A stretch of 64,000 bases of DNA from Microbacterium sp. LWO12-1.2 (GCF_040675875.1 NZ_JBEGII010000001.1:186001-250000), one strand, 5' to 3'; shown: positions 33,325 to 41,435, numbered from the stretch's first letter. Made by a program: numbers and translations. Notes: generated by a model not told the origin, from the letters alone.

Positions 33325-33915
33325 ATGACAACGAAGTTCCAAATGCAACAGGTGCAAGTCTTGGCTGAACGTGCTTCGCAGAAGAAGATCGACTACACGC
33401 GTCACAAGTGCTTCATCTCGTATCATGTCGCTGACCTGGCGGAGGTCGAGACTTTTGTAACGGACTTCGGTTCCGAATTCATCCCTCGTTCAGTTGGAGT
33501 CACGGAGGATGACGATTTTGTCGCGAGCATCGACACTGACTACATCAAACGGCGCATACGTGAGAAATACCTCGCTGACTCGACGGTCACTATCGTCCTT
33601 CTCGGAACGGGAACCTGGGGCCGCAAATTTGTGGACTGGGAGATTTCTTCCAGCCTTCGCAATGACACGGTGAACAGGAGAAGCGGCTTGCTTGTCATCC
33701 CGCTCCCCTCGATGAACAACAGGGCGACGTTGCCCGATCGAGTAAAAGACAACTGGGTCGCTGATAACGCGGCAGCATCGTACGCGAGCTATCGCTCATA
33801 CCCCACGACGTTGGCGGGTCTTCGAGGCGATATTGAAACTGCGTTTCAGGCGCGAAGTTCCAAGGGAAACCTTGTGGACAACTCGCGTGCGCTCCGGCAG
33901 CGCAATGCCAGCTGA
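33325..33915 (+). CDS. TIR-like (DUF1863, ThsB-type) protein
   Basis: A 196-aa single-domain protein. KCFISYHVADLAEVETFV (from residue 29) and the later KYLADSTVTIVLLGTGTWGRK and VDWEISSSL are the beta-A, beta-D and Glu-bearing segments of the MTH538/DUF1863 TIR-like fold found in Thoeris ThsB proteins, which turn NAD+ into a cyclic ADP-ribose-type signal on phage infection. Glu106 (DWEI) is the candidate catalytic residue. ATG at 33325 follows AGGAAGAGG. First gene of a three-gene operon; visibly less GC-rich than the chromosome, as expected for acquired DNA. Confidence 0.75.
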   Translation: MTTKFQMQQVQVLAERASQKKIDYTRHKCFISYHVADLAEVETFVTDFGSEFIPRSVGVTEDDDFVASIDTDYIKRRIREKYLADSTVTIVLLGTGTWGRKFVDWEISSSLRNDTVNRRSGLLVIPLPSMNNRATLPDRVKDNWVADNAAASYASYRSYPTTLAGLRGDIETAFQARSSKGNLVDNSRALRQRNAS

Positions 33916-33936
33916 TGAGTAACTGCTAGGAGCGAG

Positions 33937-35100
33937 ATGGCCGCTACGTACGGAATCCGAGTAGTGCATCGCGGACGAGGCGCAGATGTAGCGTCGCTCC
34001 GTCAAGCTATCGCGCAAGAGTTGGAATCGATAGGTCTTCACCGGTCTGTCTCGGTCGCGGTGGCTGACAGCGATCTTCCGCAGGGGATGCCGCATATCTG
34101 TGTCTGCCTCTGTGACAGGGGTAGCAAGTCCGATAGATCCGTTGGTGAAGACATCCGCGATGAGTTGGAGTCCGGCACCACGATCTTCCCGGTGGTTGAG
34201 GATCTGAAGCTCTTCAGCGAGCTAGTGCCTGAGCAGTTGACGTTTGCGAACGGTATCGCCTGGCAAGATGACGCGTCGCTCCAACGTCTAGTGCGAGTGC
34301 TGCTCGAGGAACTGGGTATCGAAGATCAGCAGCGGAGGGTTTTCATTAGCCATCGACGCACTGACGGGCTCGGGGTAGCGGAACAACTGCATGATCAGCT
34401 CAGCCACTTCAAGTTCCAGCCTTTCATCGACCGCTTTGCAATCCGAGAAGGAACTGACTTTCAGGAGGAAATTAGCCACGCGCTCGAAGATCATGCCTTT
34501 CTGCTGCTGCTAGAGACCCCCGACGCGCACACCTCCGATTGGGTCTTCGACGAGGTCGACTACGCCCTGAGTCATGCGATGGGAATTCTTATCGTGCGCT
34601 GGCCAGGCGATGTTCGCGAGGTGCCTGGCAGCGGTGGCCTTCCCCGTCATTCCCTAAGTGACGACGAAGTTACTACGGACGATCATGGCTACTCAATCCT
34701 CACGGACGCTGGCCTTGATCGCCTGCTTGAGGCCATTGAAGCAGCTCACGCGCGTGGACTGGTCAGGCGGCGGCGACTGCTCGTAGAGAGTGTGCGCGAG
34801 GCCGCCGTTGCTGCTGGCGTTGACAGTTGCATCTCGTTGCGGGACTGGAAGCTGCTTATCGGGACCTCGGAGGGGCTCTCTGTGGTGGGGACGTCGCCTA
34901 GGCTGCCATCCGCGATCGATCTGCAGGCGGTCGATGAAGCATCTACTCAGGCGAACGCGGACTTGCCGGGTGTGCTCGTCCACAGCGCACGGGCCCTGCC
35001 GACCGATTTGAGGAGACACTTGGAGTGGGTGTCCCATACTCGAAGCATGCGTGTCATTCCAGAAAACGCAATTGGGGGATGGTGGATCGATGGCCATTGA
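33937..35100 (+). CDS. TIR-domain protein with flanking domains
   Basis: A 387-aa protein in three parts. Residues 1-125 form an alpha/beta region (IRVVHRGRGADVASL, CVCLCDRG, TTIFPVVEDL) like the N-terminal part of other bacterial TIR proteins. Residues 133-220 are a TIR domain: VFISHRRTDGLGVAEQL, PFIDRFAIREGTDFQEEI and SDWVFDEVDYAL, with Glu206 as likely NADase residue. Residues 250-387 are unrecognised. The gene starts 21 bp after the ThsB-like gene and overlaps the next by 11 bp. It may be the effector (NAD depletion) or a second signal-maker. Confidence 0.75.
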   Translation: MAATYGIRVVHRGRGADVASLRQAIAQELESIGLHRSVSVAVADSDLPQGMPHICVCLCDRGSKSDRSVGEDIRDELESGTTIFPVVEDLKLFSELVPEQLTFANGIAWQDDASLQRLVRVLLEELGIEDQQRRVFISHRRTDGLGVAEQLHDQLSHFKFQPFIDRFAIREGTDFQEEISHALEDHAFLLLLETPDAHTSDWVFDEVDYALSHAMGILIVRWPGDVREVPGSGGLPRHSLSDDEVTTDDHGYSILTDAGLDRLLEAIEAAHARGLVRRRRLLVESVREAAVAAGVDSCISLRDWKLLIGTSEGLSVVGTSPRLPSAIDLQAVDEASTQANADLPGVLVHSARALPTDLRRHLEWVSHTRSMRVIPENAIGGWWIDGH

Positions 35101-35734
35101 ACTGACCCCCATGCGAGACGGCGGCGAAAACGCCGGAACGATCTTCTTGTCGGGCAGCATTCCCGACCCTGGAAGATGGGACGGCGACTTCGAGGCGCTG
35201 GAGATCACTGACGCCGTAGTTGCGCTCGCGCGCGCGTGCCTGACTCAGAACTACCGGATCGTAACTGCCGCGCATCCAACGCTTGCGCCGCTTCTGTTGT
35301 ACGTTGCTGCGGAGTTTCCCGCCTCGGCCGAACCTTCGATCATCATCTACCAATCGCTTCTATTCACGGATGTTCTCCCGACTGCGACGCGACGATTCGA
35401 AGCCGAGGGCGTAGGACAACTGGTTTGGACAGACGCCCACGAGGGCGACAGGCCGGAGCCAGGGCATTGGGACTCAAGCTTGGAGCTGATGCGTACGCGC
35501 ATGCTAAATGACACGGATCCGCAAGGAGCCGCGTTCATCGGAGGCATGGAAGGCGTTCAGTCTGAGTTCGCGATGTTCGCAAGTATGCATCCCAACCGCC
35601 CTATGTGCGCGGTCAAGCGACCGGGAGGCGAAGCAGCGTCCCTTGGCGCCGAAGGATCACAGACGCTCCTTGTGGATGTCGATCAGGAGGCCACATACCC
35701 GTCGCTTTGGCGAGCGTTTCTGTCGTTCGTGTGA
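35090..35734 (+). CDS. SLOG-domain protein
   Basis: A 214-aa protein that matches my memory of the SLOG (LOG-like, Rossmannoid) families linked to TIR genes: GTIFLSGSIPDPGRW at the start, VTAAHPTLAPLLLYVA, IIYQSLLFTDVLP and the closing AAFIGGMEGVQSEFAMF with its glycine-rich nucleotide-binding loop. In Thoeris ThsA the SLOG domain binds the TIR-made cyclic nucleotide; here it is a separate protein. ATG at 35090 lies inside the upstream gene, so the two are translationally coupled. Confidence 0.72.
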   Translation: MAIELTPMRDGGENAGTIFLSGSIPDPGRWDGDFEALEITDAVVALARACLTQNYRIVTAAHPTLAPLLLYVAAEFPASAEPSIIIYQSLLFTDVLPTATRRFEAEGVGQLVWTDAHEGDRPEPGHWDSSLELMRTRMLNDTDPQGAAFIGGMEGVQSEFAMFASMHPNRPMCAVKRPGGEAASLGAEGSQTLLVDVDQEATYPSLWRAFLSFV

Positions 35735-35821
35735 CTAGTTGGTTGCACTCGCTATCGTCGATGACGTTGCGAGAAGACGATGTCGACGTGCGACGAGTGT
35801 AAGTACTGACATGCCGGACCC

Positions 35822-35840
35822 GTGCCGGTTCTGTGCCGGT
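35822..35840. repeat. GTGCCGGT direct repeat near att copy 3
   Basis: GTGCCGGTTCTGTGCCGGT differs by one base from the pair at 31015-31033. The surrounding gap 35735-35946 has no gene that I can support. Confidence 0.5.
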
Positions 35841-35947
35841 AGCTCCGCTGAAACTACCCCAAACCAGCCGCGACTAACGATGACGACTTCCCCGGAATTG
35901 CGCGGTAAGCGGCGACCAACCAGCACCCGCCAGCCCACCGCATCTAA

Positions 35948-35993
35948 CTCATAATCGTGAGGTCGCGGGTTCAAGCCCCGCTCCTGCTACAGA
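35948..35993 (+). repeat. Attachment site copy 3 (right end of the island)
   Basis: Identical 46-bp copy of the tRNA-Met 3' core. It is the distal boundary of segment 2, and the DNA beyond it returns to chromosomal character. Confidence 0.93.
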
Positions 35994-36000
35994 TGTGAAA

Positions 36001-36022
36001 GCCCCGGTTCGCCGGGGTTTTT
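36001..36022 (+). terminator. Hairpin terminator after att copy 3
   Basis: GCCCCGG-TTCG-CCGGGG followed by TTTTT. This is probably the original tRNA-Met terminator, displaced about 12 kb from the tRNA by the insertions. Confidence 0.75.
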
Positions 36023-36055
36023 CTGTATCCCCGGGCGGTGTGGCCGAACGTCTGG

Positions 36056-36268
36056 CCATGTGCCGGTCGCGGCTCCAGACAGAGAGGATCGGCCGTCTTC
36101 GGGTGTCGCTCTCGCTTGTGAAGCGGAGGCGCCGCTAACCGGGCTTGAGAAGGTCCCGCCGAATTCGGTCGGACGTGTGGGGCCCCGATCGCGGACGCGG
36201 CCGCGAGGACGCAGGAGCCGCGCCTTGGACTCGTCGAGAAAGACGCGGTCGGCGGGGCGTACGGTCAC
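36056..36268 (-). pseudogene. Truncated, frameshifted DUF3800 relic
   Basis: The reverse strand starts (GTG at 36268) DRVFLDESKAR, matching DRVYVDESKAR of the intact gene at 32454. After a one-base change in frame the DNA continues to match through the region of the intact protein's LRDLLKPGQRRIHFKSESD, then stops matching near 36056. The C-terminal two thirds are missing. It lies about 60 bp outside att copy 3. The following 36269-36415 holds no gene that I can see. Confidence 0.8.
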
Positions 36269-36415
36269 GGATCAGCCGCCATCGCCGCGTCTGACGTAGC
36301 GAGGCCCGGCGCGAGAGTATCGCCGGTCATCTGGGCAGCGTGGAGCGGTGAGGACCGTCTTCAGGTACTCACTGCCGGCGTCTGCAGCGCAACCAGCGGG
36401 TGGGCCATGGAAGGC

Positions 36416-36748
36416 TCACCTCGACAGGCGGTCGCCCTGCGCGAAGGCGGCACGCGCGGCCCCGATGGCGGACATGGCGCGTGGCCAGCCCGTGTAGAAG
36501 GCGAGGTGCGTGATCACCTCGACGAGTTCTTCCTCCGTCGCGCCGTTGTCGCGCGCGAAGGCGAGGTGGAAGCCCAACTGTTCGACGGCGCCGATCGTGA
36601 CCAGAGCGGAGACGGTGACCAGGCTGCGATCGCGAGGCGAAAGCTCGGGGCGTGCCCAGACCTCGTCGAAGAGCACCTTGTCGGTGTAGCGCGCAAGCGC
36701 AGGGGCGATGTCGCCGACAGAGTCCTGTCCGCCCGTCCACCCGGTCAC
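36416..36748 (-). CDS. Carboxymuconolactone decarboxylase (CMD) family protein
   Basis: A 110-aa CMD-fold protein: RDRSLVTVSALVTIGAVEQL, FHLAFARDNGATEEELVEVI and HLAFYTGWPRAMSAI. It lacks the CxxC of AhpD-type peroxidase partners, so it belongs to the gamma-CMD-like group. GTG at 36748 overlaps the stop of the cupin gene. The CMD-cupin-alcohol dehydrogenase arrangement is common, but its substrate is unknown. Confidence 0.85.
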   Translation of the reverse strand: MTGWTGGQDSVGDIAPALARYTDKVLFDEVWARPELSPRDRSLVTVSALVTIGAVEQLGFHLAFARDNGATEEELVEVITHLAFYTGWPRAMSAIGAARAAFAQGDRLSR

Positions 36749-37155
36749 GCCGTCACCTGGCCGTTGTACTCGGCGTCGGTGATGTGCTCTTTCCAGACGC
36801 TGTTGGTGGCCGGGTCGTCGCCTCTCTCGAGCATCGCGATGTGCTCCATGAAGCATCCGGCGGCCGAGGCATGCCAGTGGTCCTGACCCGGCGGGGTGTA
36901 CAGCGTCTGGCCCGCGTGTACGTCGATGATCGCTCCATCGCGGGTGCCGAAGCGCGCGACGCCCTGCGTGACTCGCAGATACTGTCCGCGGGCGTGGGGA
37001 TGCCAGGCCGTGCGCGCGCCGGGCGCGAACTTCACGACCGCGACGGACATCCGCTGGTCGCCCTCGTGCGGAACGGCGATCATGTCGACCCAGACGTCAC
37101 CGGCGAACTGCTCCGGAGGGTTCTTGACGGTCGGCTGGACGGGTTCGATGTGCAT
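36745..37155 (-). CDS. Cupin-domain protein
   Basis: A 136-aa single-domain cupin. The first motif (GARTAWHPHARGQYLRVTQGVARF) and second motif (PPGQDHWHASAAGCFMEHIAM) carry the metal-binding histidines. Such small cupins often accompany CMD proteins and may act on quinones or lactones. It is translationally coupled with the CMD gene downstream and follows the alcohol dehydrogenase gene by about 70 bp. Confidence 0.87.
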   Translation of the reverse strand: MHIEPVQPTVKNPPEQFAGDVWVDMIAVPHEGDQRMSVAVVKFAPGARTAWHPHARGQYLRVTQGVARFGTRDGAIIDVHAGQTLYTPPGQDHWHASAAGCFMEHIAMLERGDDPATNSVWKEHITDAEYNGQVTA

Positions 37156-37223
37156 GGGTTCTCCTCGTTCGATGGGCGGATTAATGCGGGTGGGGCCCAG
37201 CGGAGCCCACCCGCGCTGAGGGC

Positions 37224-38249
37224 TCAGTCGGTGGTCAGCAGCACCTTGGTGGCGCGGCGCTCATCCATGGCCTTGTATCCCGCCGCTGCCTCCTCGATCG
37301 GGAGCGTGAGGTCGAACACGATCCCCGGGTCGATCTGGTCGGTCATGATCAGTTCGATCAGGTCGGGCAGGAAGCGCCGAACGGGAGCAGGGCCGCCGAG
37401 AAGGCTGACGGTGGAGAAGAACAGATCCAGGCCGTCCAGCTCGACGCCGTGGCTCACGCCCACGTAGCCGACGTGACCGCCGGGGCGCGTGGCATGGATG
37501 GCCTGCATCATCGACTCCTGCGTGCCGACGGCCTCCACGGTGGAGTGCGCGCCGTAGCCGCCCGTGAGCTCCTTGATCTTCGCGACGCCCGCCTCTCCGC
37601 GCTCCTCGACGATGTCGGTCGCGCCGAAGGTCTTCGCGAGCGCCTGGCGCTCAGGGTGGCGTGACATCGCGATGATGCGCGAGGCGCCGAGCTGTTTCGC
37701 GGCGAGGATCGCGAGGAGTCCCACAGCCCCGTCCCCGACGACGGCGACCGTCTTGCCCGGGCCCGCCTCGGCAGCGACAGCGGCGAACCATCCGGTGCCG
37801 AGCACATCAGAGGCGGCCAGGAGGCTGCGCCTCTGCGCCTCGGTCGGCTCGCCCTTCACCACGACCAGGGTGCCGTCGGCGAGGGGGATGCGCGCGTAGT
37901 CGGACTGGGTGCCCACCGAGCCCATCATGACCTGGTGGATGCAGCGGGACTGGAACCCCGCCTGGCAGATCTCGCAGGTGTTGTCGGACGCGACGAACGA
38001 CCCGACGACGAGATCGCCGATGCGGATGTCGCGCACGTCGTCGCCGATCTCCTCGACGATGCCGATGTACTCGTGACCCATCGGTGTCGGCGCGTGCACC
38101 GGCTCGATGCCGCGATACGGCCACAGATCCGATCCGCAGATGCAGGCGGCGGTGACGCGGATGATCGCGTCGGTGGCGGCGACGATCACGGGCTTGTCGA
38201 TCTCATCGACACGGACGTCGCCGGGGGCGTGCATGATGACTCCACGCAT
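37224..38249 (-). CDS. Zinc-dependent alcohol dehydrogenase family protein
   Basis: A 341-aa medium-chain dehydrogenase. CICGSDLWPYRG gives the catalytic-zinc cysteine, GHEYIGIVEEIG the His-Glu pair, and VAVVGDGAVGLLAILAA the NAD(P)-binding loop. The structural-zinc lobe reads NTCEICQAGFQSRC with three of the usual four cysteines. The likely reaction is oxidation or reduction of an alcohol/aldehyde; the substrate is unknown. It is co-directional with the cupin and CMD genes. Confidence 0.87.
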   Translation of the reverse strand: MRGVIMHAPGDVRVDEIDKPVIVAATDAIIRVTAACICGSDLWPYRGIEPVHAPTPMGHEYIGIVEEIGDDVRDIRIGDLVVGSFVASDNTCEICQAGFQSRCIHQVMMGSVGTQSDYARIPLADGTLVVVKGEPTEAQRRSLLAASDVLGTGWFAAVAAEAGPGKTVAVVGDGAVGLLAILAAKQLGASRIIAMSRHPERQALAKTFGATDIVEERGEAGVAKIKELTGGYGAHSTVEAVGTQESMMQAIHATRPGGHVGYVGVSHGVELDGLDLFFSTVSLLGGPAPVRRFLPDLIELIMTDQIDPGIVFDLTLPIEEAAAGYKAMDERRATKVLLTTD

Positions 38250-38261
38250 GGTGGTTCTCCT

Positions 38262-39509
38262 TCAATGGGTGAGAGTGGCGGATGCCGCCGGATGCGAGCC
38301 GTCGGGCAGGCTGCGGCGACGGAAGGGAGAGGTGAGGAGCAGCGCGACGGCGGCGAGCACGGTCGTTGCGACTGTGACGACGCCGAGCGGGAGGATGCTC
38401 GTCGCTCCGGCGATGCCGACCAGGGGAGCGGCGATGCCGCCGAACCCGAAGCGCACCATCCCGAGCAGCGATGACGCGGTGCCCGCGATCTGCGGGTAGC
38501 CGACGAGCGCGAGGGTCGTCGCGGGAGGGGACGAGATCGCGACGCCGCTGGACAGCAGGAACAGCGATACCAGTACCACGGCCAACGGCATCGTCGTGAT
38601 GCCGGCGGCCAGCAGTCCTGCGGCGCCGAGCAGCGAGGTCGCGATGCCGACGGCCAGAGTGCCGCGCACGCTCACGCGCTCGGAGACGCGTCCGGCGAGA
38701 TACCCGCACACCATGAAGCCGGCGGAGTTCGCGCCGAAGGCGAGAGCGTACCCCAGCGGAGAGAGACCGTAGATGTCCTGCAGCACGAAGGTCGCCCCGG
38801 CCAGGTATGCGAACAGCGCGGCATACAGGAACCCCTGGTTGAGGATCGCTCCCAGGAACACCCGGTCGGACAACAGCGTGCGGAAGTCCTGCACGGTGCG
38901 ACCGAAGCCACCTGCGGCCCGATCGCCCGCGGGCAAGGTCTCGCGGAACACGAGGAGCGTCACGGTGAGGATGAGGGCCCCGATCGCGGCGAGGAAGACG
39001 AACAGCCCGCGCCAATCCGTGACACTGCTGAGCAGACCCCCGAGGAGCGGTCCGACGATCGCAGCGAAGCCGCCGATCACGGTGAGGCGTCCGTAGAAGC
39101 GGATGAGCGCGGTTCCGGTGTAGACGTCACGGCCGGCGGCCTGCGCGATCACGATGCCGACGCCTCCCGCCAGCCCCTGAACGAACCTCGCGAGGATGAG
39201 CAGTTCCACCGTGGGGCTGATCGCGCACAGCAGTGATGTCGCGATGTAGGCGACGATGCCGAACAGGAGGACGCCACGGCGCCCGTGGCGGTCCGAGACC
39301 GGGCCCGCGACCAGCTGCCCGACGGCGAGGCCGATGAGGCACGCGGTGACCGTGAGCTGCGCGATCGACGTGGATGCCCCGAGCTCGCCCGTCAGCGCGG
39401 GGAGTGCAGGGAGGTACAGGTCCATCGAGATCGGTCCGAACACCGTCAGCAGGAGAAGCAGCCCAGGGAGCAGGCTGCTCGCCGCAGCGCGGGTGTGTGT
39501 CGTGGTCAT
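38262..39509 (-). CDS. Bcr/CflA-type MFS drug efflux transporter
   Basis: A 415-aa, 12-segment DHA1 exporter. TVFGPISMDLYLPALPAL in helix 1, GPVSDRHGRRGVLLFG in loop 2-3 and RFVQGLAGGVGIVIAQA in helix 4 are the Bcr/CflA hallmarks (bicyclomycin, chloramphenicol). ATG at 39509 follows GGAGTCTGGATGAC. It ends 13 bp before the dehydrogenase gene and is divergent from the XRE regulator at 39612, which likely controls it. Confidence 0.87.
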   Translation of the reverse strand: MTTTHTRAAASSLLPGLLLLLTVFGPISMDLYLPALPALTGELGASTSIAQLTVTACLIGLAVGQLVAGPVSDRHGRRGVLLFGIVAYIATSLLCAISPTVELLILARFVQGLAGGVGIVIAQAAGRDVYTGTALIRFYGRLTVIGGFAAIVGPLLGGLLSSVTDWRGLFVFLAAIGALILTVTLLVFRETLPAGDRAAGGFGRTVQDFRTLLSDRVFLGAILNQGFLYAALFAYLAGATFVLQDIYGLSPLGYALAFGANSAGFMVCGYLAGRVSERVSVRGTLAVGIATSLLGAAGLLAAGITTMPLAVVLVSLFLLSSGVAISSPPATTLALVGYPQIAGTASSLLGMVRFGFGGIAAPLVGIAGATSILPLGVVTVATTVLAAVALLLTSPFRRRSLPDGSHPAASATLTH

Positions 39510-39611
39510 GTCATCCAGACTCCTTCCGATCTCCCGCGTGGGGGAGTCCCTGATGAGACGTGTACTGCGAGGGCCTCCCTCCGAACACCGCTGGCGGGTA
39601 ACGTCCTGCAC

Positions 39612-40535
39612 ATGGACAATCGAGCCGAGGTGCGTGAGTTCCTGATGAGCCGCCGCGCGCATGTCACCCCGCACGCGGCAGGGCTCACGGCCGGATCGAA
39701 CCGGCGGGTCGAGGGTCTGCGTCGCAGCGAGGTCGCCGCGCTCGCCGGAGTCAGCGTGGAGTACTACGCCAAGCTCGAGCGCGGTGCGATCGCCGGCGCA
39801 TCTTCCTCGGTGCTCGATGCCATCTCAACGGCGCTGCAGCTCGATGATGCCGAGCGCGCTCATCTCCTCGACCTCGCGCGTGCGGCGGACGGCATCCCGT
39901 CGAGCGGTCGCTCGCGCCGGCGCACCACGAAGCCGGGGGCTCCGCGGGCGAGCCTGCAGCGGGCGCTGTCGTCGATCACCGACGCCGTCGCGTTCGTGCG
40001 GGACCCCCGCCAGAACCTGCTGGCGACGAACGACCTCGGCCGCGCGTTCTACTCGCCCGTGATCGGTGACGGCGGTCGCACGCCGAACCTCGCCCGGTTC
40101 CAGTTCCTCGACCCGGCCGCGCACGACTTCTATCCCGACTGGGACCTGTTCGCGGAGATGTGCGTCGCGATCATGCGCGCCGAAGCGGGGCGGGACCCGC
40201 ATGACAAGGGCCTCCAGGATCTGGTCGGCGAGCTCTCCACGCGCAGTGAGACGTTCCGCCGGTTGTGGGCGGCGCATGACGTGCGCACGCACGGCGCGGG
40301 CACGAAGCGCTTCCATCACCCGGTCGTGGGCGAGCTGATTCTCGCCTACGAAGAGCTCGCGATCACGGCGGAACCAGGCAACGTGCTCATGATCTACACC
40401 GCAGAACCGGGCTCGCCTTCTGCAGAGCGCCTCGCGCTCCTGGCGTCGTGGGCGGCAGAGCAACCGCCGGCACTCCCTGCCGACGACGGCTCGAGCGGTG
40501 CGAAGGCGCCCGACTCGGGCGCCCGGTCTGTGTGA
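39612..40535 (+). CDS. XRE-type helix-turn-helix regulator (MmyB-like)
   Basis: A 307-aa regulator. The N-terminal HTH (GLRRSEVAALAGVSVEYYAKLERG) is followed by an MmyB-like ligand-binding domain (DPRQNLLATNDLGRAFYSP, ARFQFLDPAAHDFYPDW, FHHPVVGELILAYEEL). This architecture is widespread in actinobacteria and often controls a neighbouring oxidoreductase or exporter. ATG at 39612 is followed by the usual NRAEVREFLMSRR. Divergent from the MFS gene. Confidence 0.88.
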   Translation: MDNRAEVREFLMSRRAHVTPHAAGLTAGSNRRVEGLRRSEVAALAGVSVEYYAKLERGAIAGASSSVLDAISTALQLDDAERAHLLDLARAADGIPSSGRSRRRTTKPGAPRASLQRALSSITDAVAFVRDPRQNLLATNDLGRAFYSPVIGDGGRTPNLARFQFLDPAAHDFYPDWDLFAEMCVAIMRAEAGRDPHDKGLQDLVGELSTRSETFRRLWAAHDVRTHGAGTKRFHHPVVGELILAYEELAITAEPGNVLMIYTAEPGSPSAERLALLASWAAEQPPALPADDGSSGAKAPDSGARSV

Positions 40536-40640
40536 GTGGTGGGTGGGGTCCTGGACGGTTGAGGGCGAACTCTTCGCGATCGCCAGCCTGCACCGCTTCG
40601 AGGCTGGACGAGTTCCTTCCCTCATGTAGTTGCCGATGAG

Positions 40641-40673
40641 GAAACTACATGTTAGTTTCTTGAAAGGAAACTA
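40641..40673. promoter_or_regulatory. Three alternating GAAACTA half-sites (operator)
   Basis: GAAACTA (40641-40647), TAGTTTC (40653-40659) and GAAACTA (40667-40673) form two overlapping palindromes with 5- and 7-bp spacers. They lie 11 bp upstream of the membrane-protein gene, suggesting autoregulation by the winged-helix protein at 41118. Confidence 0.7.
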
Positions 40674-40683
40674 CTGAGGGGGA

Positions 40684-41121
40684 ATGATGGATAGCGACGA
40701 AGCAGCGCACCGCCTTGCAGAGGTGCATCGGGTGAAGCGCCTGTCGGTTCGACGGGGAGTGTGGGTCATGTCTCTCGTCATCTCTGCCGCGGCGCTGGCA
40801 AACGGAGTGGTTCTCGACTTGGGCATGGTGTATCTCTCCGGGCTCATCGTGCTGGGCGTGGTGGGGCTGTTGTCGATCCGATCGATCCGGCCGCGGTTGA
40901 CGTGGTCCGACCGGATCGGCGCGTGGCTGGTCGGCGGCGGCGCAGTTCTGGCGCTCGCGGCATACGTCGCCGTGCAGTTTCCCGCGCGTGCGGCCGGATG
41001 GATCGCCCCCAACACGATCGGGGCGTTGGCTGCCATCGTCGTGATCCTCATCTTCTGCCGGGCCGGCCTGCAGCGCCTGGCGAACGCCTCAACGGCTGTG
41101 GAATCCCGGAAGGCAGCATGA
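40684..41121 (+). CDS. Small membrane protein paired with a winged-helix regulator
   Basis: A 145-aa protein with four hydrophobic segments (about 26-47, 49-63, 78-99, 110-127). No family recognised. It starts with ATG ATG at 40684; AGGGGGA precedes. It overlaps the regulator gene by 4 bp. Such membrane protein/MarR-like pairs usually form a small self-regulated unit. Confidence 0.75.
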   Translation: MMDSDEAAHRLAEVHRVKRLSVRRGVWVMSLVISAAALANGVVLDLGMVYLSGLIVLGVVGLLSIRSIRPRLTWSDRIGAWLVGGGAVLALAAYVAVQFPARAAGWIAPNTIGALAAIVVILIFCRAGLQRLANASTAVESRKAA

Positions 41122-41435
41122 GCGAGACGCCCGGGGAGGAGACAGCGGCTGTGCATCTCGACCCGCTGCTGCATGAGCCGGTGCGGTTGGCCGTCCTAGC
41201 GGCGCTTGCTCCGGCCGACTTCATCGAGTTCTCGGCACTACTCGGCCTTGTCGGCGTGAGCAAGTCGGCGTTGTCCAAGCACGTCTCCGCGCTGACCGAT
41301 GCCGGGGTCGTCGAGGTCTCGAACAGCCCGGCCGACAAGAGGGCGCGTCGCATCGCGCTTACTGACGCCGGGAGGGAGTCCTTCGACGCCTACCTTCGAC
41401 GGCTCGAAGCGATCGTCCGAGCCGCACGAGGGTGA
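41118..41435 (+). CDS. Winged-helix transcriptional regulator
   Basis: A 105-aa single-domain winged-helix protein (MarR/PadR-like, HTH_27 type): HEPVRLAVLAALAPADFIEF, VGVSKSALSKHVSALTDAGVVE and the wing ADKRARRIALTDAG. ATG at 41118 overlaps the preceding stop (ATGA) and follows GGAAGGCAGC. It probably represses its own operon through the half-sites at 40641-40673. Confidence 0.88.
   Translation: MSETPGEETAAVHLDPLLHEPVRLAVLAALAPADFIEFSALLGLVGVSKSALSKHVSALTDAGVVEVSNSPADKRARRIALTDAGRESFDAYLRRLEAIVRAARG

Noticed and set aside
1..35734. The SIR2-like gene at 1-300 as the missing ThsA partner of the TIR/SLOG operon.
   Set aside because: It is about 33 kb away, outside the island and in a different gene neighbourhood.
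35735..35974. A 79-codon minus-strand frame overlapping att copy 3.
   Set aside because: It reads through the tRNA complement and a non-conserved spacer, with no ribosome site; it is a frame created by the repeat.
23752..35993. The three 46-bp repeats as a CRISPR array.
   Set aside because: There are only three copies 5-7 kb apart, and they are tRNA-derived. No CRISPR repeats or cas genes were seen in the window.
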